The notes below the pieces were generated by a model, which made no database searches, was not told the origin of the DNA, and saw only the letters and a program-made list of their open reading frames with translations. From NCBI GenBank assembly GCA_002179805.1, contig NAVB01000128.1, positions 1 to 64,000 on the forward strand: DNA of 64,000 nucleotides, read 5' to 3'. Each line of letters begins with the position of its first letter. Position 1 is the first letter of the stretch. The translations under genes and the position numbers were made by a program. The DNA comes from Acanthamoeba lenticulata (Eukaryota > Discosea > Longamoebia > Acanthamoebidae). Shown here one piece after another: positions 36,229 to 47,441 of the stretch.

Positions 36229-38466
36229 ATGGAAGCTTCGAGAGAGCAGCAAGAGGCAGCACGAGAAGTCAAACGAAGAAGAGTCTCCAAGGCATGTGCG
36301 CCTTGCAAGCTCGCCCACAGTGCTTGCGACCGGTACTTTTTTATATAAAAGTTTTTAGTTTTGCTGAGCGTGGAGGAGAGGTTCTTTAGAACCCACTTGT
36401 TGGGTGTGCTTTCTGCCTTTGAGCTGCCACTTCATTGCCCTCCCCCCTCTCTTCTTTTCTCTCCTGCACCTGGCGACTGGAGACATCAGCGCAGACGCTC
36501 CTTTGTTCTGGGGCAGCCTGCAACCACAGCAACAGCTCATGCGTCCCTGCTGGGGCATCGGTGGGACAGTGCGCCATTTTTCTGCTGTGGCGCTGTGCAA
36601 GACATCAAATGGAGAGCTAACGTGGCTGCGGGGACAGAGGACGTCCATGCCGGCGGTGCGCAACCCTGAACAAGCCCGAAGAGTGCGTGGACGTGCTCTC
36701 GGACAAGCGGCGAGGCCGGCCCAAGCGGATGAGCGAGCAATACGCTCAACTGGAGCAGCTGCAGCGGGAGCTGGCAGCACATCGACAGTACATGTTTGCT
36801 CAGGACCAGGCGCTCGAGCGGGGCGCCTCGGGGTCTCCCACCGAAGAAGTCGACAACACCCCAGGCCAGCAGCCAGGCCAGCCAGCCAGTGCGGCGGCCA
36901 AGGCCGAGTCGACACCGCCAAGGCCAAGCCTTGGAGGCGGTGGCGGCGGTGGTGACGATCGAAACAACGATGTGCTGCTCGAGGAACTGCGAAGGCTCGG
37001 CCGGGACATGCGGGAGATCCGCAAGGAGGTCGCTCAGGTGCGCCGCATGCAGGACCTGCATGAGTTGCACTTCAGCCTGATCATGCCTCTGATCCCTGGC
37101 TTCGACAAACTTCACGGATCGTCCTTCCCCTTTGGCATTAATCCATCTTCGCTGTCTTCCTCCCCGCAAGCTTCGGGCTCCTTGGACGCAGGTTTCCCCA
37201 ACCGCACTTCGCTCTCCTCCATGCCCTTGTCCACGCCGCACCCCACGCCAGCTGGTCAGCCCGCTTCGCTGGACGCCGAGCTTCAGGAGCAAACGTCGTC
37301 GTTCTTGTCGCAGCTGGCGCCCTCGTCGACCTACACCCAGGACTCCTTCGCGGCCGCACCCACTGGCCAAACCGGCCAACAGCACCAACAGCAACAGGCG
37401 ACGCCGCCAGTCGCCCCGCCGTCCAGCAGCACGACCTCGCCCACGGCCCGCTTTGCCATGCCCGACGCCCCGTCGCACGCGCAGGACAACATCACGCTCT
37501 GGCAACAGGACATGGAACTGCCGCCCGACCCGTACAGTCTGACGGGCCTCGGCGTTCCTGCGTCGGTTCGACAAGAGATGCTCTCGTACCTGCCCTTCCT
37601 GAGCAAGTACAACATCTCATCGCCCGACGTGCCCTTCCTCGTTTATGACTCCAAGTACGCGTCAGCTGCGTGTGTATGTGTATGTTGCTTTCTTGCTGGC
37701 TTGAGTCGCGCGGGCCTGATGACGCCTCGTGCTCCCGTCATCACCGCAACCACACAGGAACCCCATCGTGGCGTGCAGCGTCCCCGAGCGCCTCGTGGGC
37801 GACGAACTGCGGCCACGAATCAACTTTGCCAACACGGCCTTTTGCGAGCTGTCCGCCTACTCCATCGTACGCGTTTCGCGCCTGATGCTGCACGCGCACA
37901 TGCAATCTCACCCAGGCGTGAATGGTGAAATGGGCGTGGTGGTTGCTGGGCCAGGATGAACTGCTCGGGTACAGTATACGTAAGTTTATCCTTCTGGACG
38001 ACATGGACACATGGCAAGACTTTCGAAAGAGCCTCCTCCCATGCCTCACCCTGCGGTAATCCAATTTCCTCCTCCCCCCCCCCCAATTTCTCCTGCCAGC
38101 GATGATGCAGTGAGTGGCTGACCTCTTTATGGATAGATCATGCATCCCTGTTAGTCCGATTCTTGGCTTTCGTGCCTTGTCCAGACGGAAAGACTGCGCA
38201 CTTATCCGTATCCACTCTCGGGTGCAAGTCTTCTACGACGACAACGGATTTGTACGTCTACCCGCGTCAGGGCGTAGCCCACCAGCACCATCACGTCTTG
38301 TTTTGGTGCCTTCTCCTAACGAATTGCCTGCTGTTCCCAGTCACGGTGGTATGTGTTGGCCGTCGATGACTCTGAGATGGTCAGCCCTCCGCCAGCAGCT
38401 GTGCCGGCAGTCACCACTGACACCGTGTTAGAGAGAGCCTCTTTGTCAAACGGCAGTTGGTCGTAA
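36229..38466 (+). CDS. ZP-D: Zn2Cys6-PAS family putative transcription factor
   Basis: Exons: 36229-36332, 36638-37654, 37758-37866, 37955-38055, 38155-38251 and 38341-38466. Cluster ACAPCKLAHSACDR plus GRPCRRCATLNKPEEC; basic motif DKRRGRPKR. A Gln-rich coil follows at once (EQLQRELAAHRQYMF), with a second coil near 36975-37080 (LLEELRRLGRDMREIRKEV). PAS-like part: YLPFLSKYNISSPDVPFLV, then RINFANTAFCELSAYSI, DELLGYSIRKFILLDD, and VQVFYDDNGF. The final exon (SRWYVLAVDDSEMV) is short and lacks the LPGLPKWW end seen in ZP-C and ZP-H. The start is the ATG at 36229, 240 bp after the ZP-C stop and on the same strand. A run of C residues at about 38072-38083 sits in an intron. Confidence 0.85.
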
Positions 38467-38796
38467 AACAGAGAAAAGAGACGTCTTTTGTCATCAGAGC
38501 CAAGTCAGAAGCCGCGGATGTCTGACGCCGACGGAGGCACTACTTATCTTGCCCGCGGGCTGAATTTGGCCCGCTTTTAGCCGGGGTTTTCTGCCTGTTG
38601 ATGGTTGGTTACAACAACACCGGAGCACGAAGACCAAGGGCATCCGTTTGAGCGGGCTTGGCCGTCGAAACTGCTTTTTTTCACACGAGTTCCGGGGAGG
38701 TCGAGCCATTCGTTCAACGCTGGCGAACGCAGCGACCGTCTAGCAAGCTTGCCACACAACGCTGGTCAGTCTTACAGCAGCAGCAGCAGCAGCAGC
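38467..38796. other. ZP-D/ZP-E spacer ending in a CAG repeat
   Basis: 330 bp spacer between two co-oriented paralogues. It ends with seven CAG units (38775-38796) that abut the ATG of ZP-E. If translation started further upstream in the same frame the repeat would encode Ser; no good upstream ATG is seen, so it is read as 5' UTR. Confidence 0.6.
38775..38796 (+). repeat. CAG trinucleotide repeat next to the ZP-E start
   Basis: Seven CAG units followed directly by C and the start codon. Uninterrupted, so it could vary in length between strains. Confidence 0.85.
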
Positions 38797-41265
38797 ATGC
38801 AGGGGATACACGCCACAGCAGGCGCAGAACGGCTTCTCGTCACGGGACTGCCGAGCTTTGTCTCCTTCCCTACCACGACACAAGCCAAACCTAAATTGCG
38901 ACGCGTTTCCAAGGCATGTGGTCCGTGCAGTCTGGCCCATAGCGCATGCGACCGGTACGAAATATATCGATCTCATCCTCCCACCCCCACCTTCTTCTCT
39001 TCTTCGCCGCCAGCAGCTGCCAATTCATTTTATTGTTGACGTGCCCAAGATACCACGAATTTCATTTTTCCATTTTTGCGCTTGCCTTGGCGCACCCGTG
39101 CGGGTGTTGACATTGTCGTCGTTGGCGCTACGTGTACAGAGTGCGCCCATGCAAGCGCTGCGTGGGCCTCGGGAAAGCGGACCAGTGCGTTGACGTCTCC
39201 ACGGGGCGGCGACGAGGTCGTCCACGGCGCCAGGCCAACGACGGTGCCGAAGCAAGCGACTCTCCGGGCTTGGTGGCCAAGATCGAGCTCGACGCCGACG
39301 AGGCGCCACTTCTGTCCGGTCGTGAGAGAAACGGCCGAGAAGACGTTAACGACGACCCGACCCGTCAGCGGCACGACAGCGATGGCGACAGCAACAATGA
39401 GTACAGTGACCAAGCCGAGGAGGAGGAGGACGACGAAAACGTTCGTCCGGCGCCGAAGCGTCGCCATATGGAGCCCAACTCGTCTGGTGGTGCGCGCAAA
39501 GACCTCGATTAATTGGTTCTGCAAGATCTGAAGGCTCATTCACCCGCGCTGCGTTCGCACGTGCAGGCTGGGACCAGCAGCAGGCGCTCGCACAGATGCT
39601 CGAGCAGCAGCGCAGTCTCGTGCGCGAGCTGCGCGCCATGCGCAAAGAGCTCGCCGAGGTGCGGCAGACGCAGAGCGCGCACGAGAAGTACTTTGCGTTG
39701 ATCATGCCCATGCTCTCCAGCGAGCAGCTGACCCGACACTACGTCTCTCCCACATCGTCGCCGCCGTCGCCGCCGCTCCATTCGCCCGTGATGGGCTTGG
39801 TCGCCGGCACCGCCGCGGCCACCACCGCCACCACCACAACTACCGCCGCTGCTGACGCTCGTCACCACCACCACTCGCCCAGCCACTCATCTTCCTCCCC
39901 CTCGCCCAACTCCACCAATGGGTCGCCGTCGCTCCTGTCGTCGGCGTCCTCGTCGCCCACACCGGCTGAGCGACGTGACAATGCGCGGATGCGCGTGGAG
40001 CCGGCATCCACCAGCGCCGCCGCCGCTGCCGCCGCTGCTGCGGCCTCGTGGCTCACCGGCGGCGGCCTGTCGACTGCCGCGGGCGGCCCCGAGGACGGGC
40101 GGCTCGTGGCCTGGGACTGCCCGCCGACGGCCGGTCAATACCAGCATCACCATCATCACCACCACCAACAGCACCAAACGTCTGCGCTTTTGCCCCACGC
40201 CGGACAGCACATGGCCGGCTTCCACCCTTCGCCGCGACAAGGCTCCGGCGTGGGCCTCAGCACCCACGCCAGCCTCGCCATGATCGACGGGGACCGGGGC
40301 GTGCCGCACTTCACGGCCTACCATCTGCCCCTGCGCACGGGAACAGGGCTCTACCAGAAGGACCTCATGATCCCGTCCTATGCCTACGATCAGCAGCACA
40401 ACCATGGGTTCGATGCGCCGTTGACCGTCCGGCTTGAGATCCTGCGATGCCTGCCCTTCCTGTCGCACTACAACATCACCTCCACCACGGTCCCGTTCGC
40501 CATCACGGACACACGGTACGCGCCCGTCTACGTTTGAGCGTGCGTGCTTGGAATGCCTCGCCTTGTGAGCTGACGAGGCCGGTGTCTCATGACAGACTGC
40601 CGATCGCCGTGTGCCGGGCCAAGCCCTTGCGCACACCAGGCGAGGAGATCGTCACTGAGCTGACCTATGTCAGCTCCGCTTTCGGCAGCTTCATCGGAAC
40701 CTCGCCTGTACGACATATCCTCCACCCAACCCGCGACGCCACGACAAACGCGCAACAACACCGCTCACCCGACTTGTTGATGATCATCCAGGAGTCGGTG
40801 CTGGGCACGTCGTGTACGCACTTCCTCGTGCCTGGCGAGGACAACGTGACGAAGAAATTCTTCGAGGAGATGGCGCCCTGGGTCACCATGCGGTACGCGC
40901 GGCCGCGCTTGTTGATGAAGCTCGTTGTAGCTTGTTTTTCTCACCGGCTCAAACTGCACGCAGATCGTCGGTTCCCTGTAGCCCGGTGTTGAGCGGGCGC
41001 CTTCTGGCCCGCAGCTTGGACGGATCGACCACTCCGGCGCGGGCGCGAGTACAGATGTTCTACAACGAGGACGGCTATGTACGTCTCCATTTGCTCACAT
41101 GCTGGCTTGATTGTGCTTGTGCGTGTGTCTCACCTTCTTTGGTCAACTCTGCAGTTCGTCCTCTGCATGGTGCAGCTCACCGTGGACAGCATGGGTCCGC
41201 TGCCGGCCCCAGGCCACCAGCGCGCTTGGCCCGTCGCCAGGAAAGACGTCGATTTTGCGCACTAG
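38797..41265 (+). CDS. ZP-E: Zn2Cys6-PAS family putative transcription factor
   Basis: Seven exons: 38797-38954, 39140-39486, 39567-40515, 40596-40707, 40792-40892, 40964-41078 and 41155-41265. Cluster ACGPCSLAHSACDR plus VRPCKRCVGLGKADQC; basic motif RRRGRPRRQ. An acidic stretch (QAEEEEDDENV) and PKRRH, a possible nuclear signal, follow. Coil: SLVRELRAMRKELAEVRQTQ. The linker has Thr, Ser, Ala and His runs (about 39800-40180). PAS-like part: CLPFLSHYNITSTTVPFAI, EIVTELTYVSSAFGSFIGTS, SVLGTSCTHFLVPGED, and VQMFYNEDGY, ending FVLCMVQLTVDS. The HELLG block is degenerate (SVLGTS), so this PAS copy is the most diverged of those that are complete. Regulator by inference. Confidence 0.83.
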
Positions 41266-41454
41266 TTTTTGCTGCTACGCCATAGAGAGCGGTAAGATGG
41301 AACAGTGGTGGTGTTTTGTACAGTAAACGCTCTTTGCTTGAGCGAGATTTCTGCACATAATTTTATTTCCTTTCTCGCGCATTACAAGAAAATCGTGGTT
41401 TCTACCTGTCGTCTGCTTGGACGCGACGTTTTCCATCATCATTCGCAAACAACA

Positions 41455-43040
41455 ATGAGGCGTGTGGGAACACAATCAATTAACCGCTTGGCTCCAAGCA
41501 TTCGCGCTGCATCTGGCAGTGCCACGCTAATCACAGTATGTGGCCCCTTACTCGCTTCACAATTATATTTTCGTCTCACCACGACTCGTGCTGGCAGCGG
41601 TCGCAATCTCTTGATGCCACTTCCTTGCGTTTGTATGCCACTGGGCTGCGCTTCTCCCGACAGAGATTGCCAACCAATTTTGGCATTCACTTCGTGCCTC
41701 AGCAAGAAGGTGAGCCAACGTGCACATTGGTTTCCACCCGCGTAATCGTTACTAAATCCTTTGCACGGTTCTACAGGATGGATTGTGCAGCGATTTGGTA
41801 AGTTCAAGGAGGTGCTCGAGCCTGGCCTTCGCTTTCTCGTCCCCTTTGTGGACAAGGTGGCCTATCGCCACTCCCTCAAGGTCCGTACACAGCTTTGTCG
41901 TAGGGTCATGCAGTGGCCACCTTACCGAGGGTGCCTCGCGTGGTGGTAAAGATGGTGACGCTCGAGATCCCCAACCAAGTGGGCATCACGAAGGATAACG
42001 TCAACATTGAGATCGACGGTATCCTGTACTACCGCATCGTCGACCCCTACAAGGCATCGTACAACATCGACGACCCCGAGTTCGCCATCCAGCAGCTGGC
42101 GATGAGCACGATGCGCGTGGAGGTCGGCAAGTTGGACCTCGAGAAGATTTTTGAGGAGCGCGAGCTCATGAACCGCGCCATTGTCAACGAGATCAATAAG
42201 ACCGTTGACAGCTGGGGTCTTCACTGCGACCGATACGAGATCCGTACGGAGCACCATCGCCTCCCGACTCATGACAATGTCGCCGCCATGAGGCCTCACG
42301 AACTGTTCCTATGTGTGCGCTGCGACAGGCGACATCAAGCCGCCCGTGAAGGCCATGCGGGCCATGGAGCTCCAGATGATCGCCGAAAGGCGCAGGCGGC
42401 AGAAGGTCATTCGCTCTGAGGCCGAAAGGACGGCCGTGGTCAACCGCGGAGAGGGCCAGCGGACCGCCACCATCCTCGCCGCCGAGGCCAAGAAGCTGGA
42501 GAAGCAGCTCTACGCCGAAGGTGCCTTTGGCCTTTCAAGGCGCTCAAGTCCATGAGCCGAGCCCTGGTGCTTACTGGTGCCTTATGACGCGCAGGTGAGG
42601 CGAATGCGATCAGGGCCAGGGCGGAGGCAACGGCCCAGGGTCTTGAGATGGTGGCGCAGGCCCTCAACAAGGTCAAGGCCAGGGATGCCGCGGCGTTGGT
42701 GATCGCCGAGCAGTACGTCAAGGCCTTTGGCGAGTTGGCCCAGAAGGGCAACACCCTCATCCTCCCGGCCAACACGGGCGACGTCTCCAGCATGGTTGCC
42801 CAGTCGCTGGCCATCTTCCAGGTTCGTTCCTCGTCAAGGGTTCTTTTTATCTCTTTCGTGCTGTGGTTGGCGCTGCTAAGGGTCCCTTCTCCGCGTCAAC
42901 AGAATATCTCGGCCGCGCAGCAGAACAGGGCCGCCAAGGAGGCTTCGGCGGAGCAGCCCAAGGACGAGACCGAGGATTACAGCACCGACGAGGACATCAC
43001 GCCCGCGCAGCTGGCCGAGGGTGCTTTCAAGCAGCAGTAA
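41455..43040 (+). CDS. STOML2: Mitochondrial stomatin-like protein 2
   Basis: SPFH/prohibitin-fold protein of the inner mitochondrial membrane that organises cardiolipin-rich domains and supports respiratory-complex and protease assembly. The N-terminus MRRVGTQSINRLAPSIRAAS is a presequence. The core reads FGIHFVPQQE, WIVQRFGKFKEVLEPGLRFL, ILYYRIVDPYKASYNIDDPE, QLAMSTMRVEVGKLDLEKIF, then the coiled C-terminal part AERRRRQKVIRSEAERTAVV, EANAIRARAEATAQ and ILPANTGDVSSMVAQSLAIF, which follow human STOML2 nearly block by block. About eight exons. The acidic C-terminus ends AEGAFKQQ. It is the only housekeeping protein gene inside the ZP-C to ZP-K block. Confidence 0.95.
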
Positions 43041-43177
43041 AGAGCGCTTTCTTCTTCTCTTTTTTTTGGCTTTTGCTTTTTTAAAAAATTATGATTATTG
43101 TGATTATTATTGCGATTATTTGTTTGCACATGAAAATGGGTCCACCCAGAGGAACTGGGCGAGGTGTTGGCTCCTCT

Positions 43178-45457
43178 TCAGAAGAAGGAGAAGGAACCGA
43201 AGGGCGAGGCCGGGAAGGGGACGGGCGAGGCCGCCGGGTCGCCCAGCATCTCTCTGATGGTCTGATCGAGGGAGAAGCTGGCCTCCTCCTCGACCTCAGC
43301 TGTGCCCGAGCCTTCACTCGCCGCTGCCGCTGGTGGGGCGTCGTACGAGATGGTGGCCGTCGGGTGGGTGTTGTTTATTTGCTCGGTTCTTTGTCCTTGG
43401 GCGGACTCGTCGATCTCCCGGGCGCGCTGCTCCAAAGAGAGAGCTGTTTTGGCCAAGAAGTAAGTAGGTGACCCCGCCACTGGAAGGTAAAAGCCCGTGC
43501 ATGTATACGTACAGCTGCGATACCAGGCGAGCGGTTGTACAAAATTGGCTGGGTTGAAGGAGATGTCGCCCTCTTCTATCCAGTCCGAGATCGTGACGCA
43601 CCAACGTTGCTGTAGTCCATCCCACACGCACAGACACGTTCATCAGCCATCACTCACGTGGTCTTTTGCTCAGTGCCTGGCTTTTCAAGTGGTCATCATG
43701 TCTCACCCTGCGCTTAGCGTTGTACAAGAACTGGTAGCGATTTCGGGCACGCGCCGGGATGCCATTTCGCTTCACGATCAGCATCGGCACCGCGAAGATG
43801 TCGCCGATCAGAGTTCCAGGTCTGTGCGCGCACGCAACACTCAGACTCAGTTGACCACTATACACCGGCCTGCCAGCCACTCAAGAGGACGGGCAGCGAT
43901 ACGGCGACAGGAAACGTTTGCTCAGCTCTTCCTTGAAGTTGTAATCAGGCAGCGCAAACTTGGAAACGGGCGATCCGATAATCTCGTGCTGCGTGCGTGC
44001 GCATGTGGATCGATGACGTGGAAGGTGTGAGTGCGCTCCAGTTCCGCCTTTGACGAGGGAGGGCTCCGCATATGTACCCGGGCGTAGCCAATGACGCTGC
44101 ACAGCGCATCGTTCGCGTAGATGACCAGCGGCATGGTGCCCTCATCGCCGATGCTGGTCGGCGGGATGCATCGCAGCACCAATATTGGCTTTCTGCACAA
44201 CATAACAACAAAGCAGCGTCAGCCTGACGACTCGCCCCATTTGGGGGAACACTACTTGCTCTGGCGAGGTGGCCCACGTACGTGGGATCGTCACCGACAA
44301 ACGGTCGGTCGCAAAAGCCCAAGTTGTACTCGTCGAGGAAGGGCATGGAGGCCGCGATCTGCTGCCGGGCCGAGACAAAGTCCGGCTTCGGGCTGCCGTA
44401 GCTCGTCAGCTGAGGCACCAGCAGGCCGCTCACGGGTTGCTGCTGCTGCTGTTGCTTCTGCTGCTCGGCCATGAAGAAACCCGACGACAAGAAGCTCGAC
44501 GTCGGCGTCACCGGCGAGTAGGCTCCTTTACCTGAGGGCGAGTCTGACGTCGACGTCGACGATGTCGAGTAGGAGGGCGACTGCGCCGCGGTGACGGCGG
44601 CGGGGAGAGACGCCACGACGGTCGACGCCACCATCTCCGGGATGTTGTCGAGTTTGGAGCTGAGGCCGCACACCAGATCCTCGAGCGAGTCCTGCCGGCG
44701 CCGCATCTCGCGGACTTCTTTCTTGAGGTCCTTCAGGTGGTCCACCAGGAGGCACAGGAGGCTGTGCGACAACGAGGCCTCGCTACCGCTCGACGTCGCC
44801 GAGGCCGAGGCCTGGGCGCGAGGCGGTGGATGCCGGTGGTGCTCGGTGAACTCGGTCACCGGTGGCGCATCGCTGTTGGGGGCATAGCTGCTCGGCGACG
44901 TGCGCTGGCGGGGATCGCTGAAGCTGCTGCTGCTGTCCCCATTGTCTTCGGGCGAATGTGAGCGTAGGTTGAACTGCTGCGGCTGCGGCGCGTAGAGTTG
45001 GGGTGCTGGCGCGTTGGGCACGAGGCCTACGGCCGGCAGCAGAGGCGGGTCTGTCGTGAAGGGAACAATGTCAGTAAAACCACACATCTCGGTGTTGCAG
45101 GGGAGGAGGGGACATGAAGGCCAAACGAACCCATGGCCCTCGCCTTCTTGTTGGGTGCTCGAGCCACGCTTGCGGGTGGGGCTTGTTGTTGCTGTTGTTT
45201 GGCATCCATCTTCTTGGGACGGCCCCGCTTCTTCTTTTCTGGGTCGAAACAGGGCTTTCCCAATGTAGCGCATCGCTTGCAAGGCCTTTCCCTTCATAAA
45301 GGCACAAGAGTAAGGCCGCGGTGGAAAAGGCGAAAGATGGGAGAGGAGCGTACTTGCTGCAGGCGGTGTGAGCCTCTCGGCAAGCAAAACAGGCCAGGGC
45401 GGGAGGCGCAAAGCCGCCCTCCAGCGCCATCATCAAAGTCTCTTCCTCGACGCTCAT
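43178..45457 (-). CDS. ZP-F: Zn2Cys6-PAS family putative transcription factor
   Basis: Exons: 45457-45354, 45291-45131, 45050-44282, 44192-44078, 43988-43903, 43821-43707 and 43609-43178. Cluster ACFACREAHTACSK plus ERPCKRCATLGKPC; the last loop has six residues instead of eight. Basic motif KKKRGRPKKM. The coil is LLVDHLKDLKKEVREMRRRQ. PAS-like part: SMPFLDEYNLGFCDRPFVG, TMPLVIYANDALCSVIGYA, HEIIGSPVSKFALPDYN, RYQFLYNAKRR, and QRWCVTISDWIEEGD with FVQPLAWYR. The long C-terminal tail is acidic with EVEEEASFSLDQTIREML. A further short intron may lie near 43505. Convergent with STOML2; head-to-tail with ZP-G. Confidence 0.85.
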
Positions 45458-45658
45458 CCCGTTGTTTTGGCTTGCCCCACTTCTCCAGGGAAGGTTTCTC
45501 GGCCGATTTCTTTCCCGGTTTCAACTTCCGTTGCGCTTCGTCATCTCCACCAAAAAGCCAAAGAAGAACTTTCTTTTTGCACGTGTTGTTAAAAATTGTT
45601 CTACTGTGTTCTATTGGGGTAATGTTGCCACGCGAGGCATTGGCCAAGCGCGCGCATG

Positions 45659-46904
45659 TCAGTGCTTGAGCGCTAAGTGCTCTTGCAGCTTGGCCCGAAG
45701 CTCCTCCTTCTCCTTCTTCAGGAGGGCATTTTCACTCTTGATCTCGGCCATCTCCTTCCGCAGCTGCTCGTTCGTTTCTCGGATCTCTTTGATGGAGTCG
45801 AGGATGTGTATTAGGTTGGCCTCTGTGAAGCCTCCGCAGTTGGAGTGCGCTGCCGCTGCGGCCGCGGCCGCTGTTGTCGACGCGGCCGCCGTCGGCGGTG
45901 TCGACGAGGGCGACGTTGCCGTCGGCGGCGGCGGGCTAGGCGAGGAGGCCGTCGCTCGAGCCGGCAAGGCGGGCACGGCGGGCTGTGACAACTGAGCCGC
46001 TGCTGCTGCCGGTGGTGGCGACGTCGAGGCCAAGGGCGTGATACCGGCGGCATTTTGGAAGAGGGAGATAATGAAGGAGGGATAGAGGAACGGCGTGGTG
46101 GCCGCAGTGGACAGAGGAGCGAGAGGAGGGAGAGTGGCGGCCGGCAACGCGGCTGCCGGGAAGTCGGTCTGTTGGCCGAGCCGCAAAAGAGAGGAAGGAG
46201 GAGGGAGACGAGGGAGATCGGACGCCGAGCTGGCGGCCCCAGGAGGCGCGTTGGTGGATGAAGACGCGCTGGCAGGAGGGGGTGAGTGGTGCCCAGCGAC
46301 GGCGTCGTTTGTCGACGTGGTGGTGGTGGTAGTTGTGGTAGTGCTCGGCCGAGGCAGCACCGCTGGCAGCACCGACTTGGGCTCAGACGCTGCACCACCA
46401 GCAGCCAAGCGTGGTGAGTCAGGACGGTAATGTATTATAAAAGGAGGAGGAAGAAGGGAATTAATAGAAAAGGTGAAAGAAGGCCAAGCAAGGCGTGAAA
46501 AGAAAAAACTGGGTTGGGCGCGCTGCGGAGCAGTACCGGTGCGGGGCCGCTTGGTACAAGCGGATTCATCGCCATCTGCTTTGGAGCCTTTCGGCGTGCC
46601 TGGGGCTGCGCTTTTTCGCGGCCGCCCCCTTTTCTTTACATTCGCATCTTGACACATTTCCCCTCGACCCAAAAGATTGCAACGATGACAAGGTCGGGCG
46701 CTGTATAAAAAGAAATCGATCGCAGGATTGTTTATAAATACAGTAACGAAAGATTGAAGGAAGGTAGTGAATGAATGAAGAAAATGCGCACTTTTCGCAT
46801 GCTACGTGCGCGACTCTGCACGAATTGCAAGCGGGTCGTTTATAGGGTCGTGTGGGCCCTGTAGAACTGGGCCCATCTCCTGCAGGAGGCAGTTGTGTTT
46901 GCAT
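45659..46904 (-). CDS. ZP-G: Zn2Cys6 family member that ends at the coiled coil (no PAS)
   Basis: Three exons: 46904-46792, 46700-46537 and 46389-45659. Cluster ACNSCRVAHVACE plus NARPCHRCNLLGRGEMC; basic motif KKRGRPRKSAAPG. The middle is Pro/Ser/Thr/Ala-rich with Thr and Ala runs. The protein ends in a long regular coiled coil: DSIKEIRETNEQLRKEM, then SENALLKKEKEELRAKLQEH, and a stop three codons later. The coil matches in place and pattern the shorter coil of other members, but nothing PAS-like follows; the next gene (ZP-F) begins 200 bp beyond. This could give a DNA-binding, dimerising protein without the sensor or activation part. That role is inference. Confidence 0.83.
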
Positions 46905-47441
46905 AGGCTATAGGCTGTGCCGTCGTCTCCTTCTTGTGTTTTCTCCTTCTTTTGTGCGTGTTGTGTTGTTGCCTATCCTCTTTCTCGGGCAGGCGCGTAC
47001 TGCGGAGAAGGAACATTTGCGATTGGCGCAGGCTTCGTCAGTATTGATGCGAGAACAGGCCGAGCAAAGGAAAACAAAATGCCGACGCAATCTTCCGACA
47101 AGTGAGGCCCAATGGGAAAGAACACGAGTGATGACAAGACGTCACTGACAGCCCCCTCACGAAGGGCAGGACCAACTGACCGCCAGCTGGCTGCCGCAGC
47201 AAGAAATCCTCAACAAAATCATGCTTGGTGCCTTCCTTGCCCAGGGCCCAACTTGGCTTCTTTTGTGTTTTAACCCTCTTTTCTTCTGAAAATTGAACAT
47301 GCGGAAATGCCCCTGATTTTTAGAGATTCCGCCAATCAGGGAGAAAAGAAAAGCGGTGGTTTGCGGAAGGCGCGCGGTTGGCGGTTGTGTGAGCACACCA
47401 CACTCGTAGAGACTTAATCGCAAATTCAACCTTTCGAGTTC
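46905..47441. other. Divergent promoter region of ZP-G and ZP-H
   Basis: About 540 bp between two divergent family members. No domain-bearing frame, tRNA or repeat is seen. Confidence 0.5.

Noticed and set aside
38775..38796. CAG array as a CRISPR-like or disease-type expansion
   Set aside because: Only seven units with no spacers; an ordinary microsatellite.
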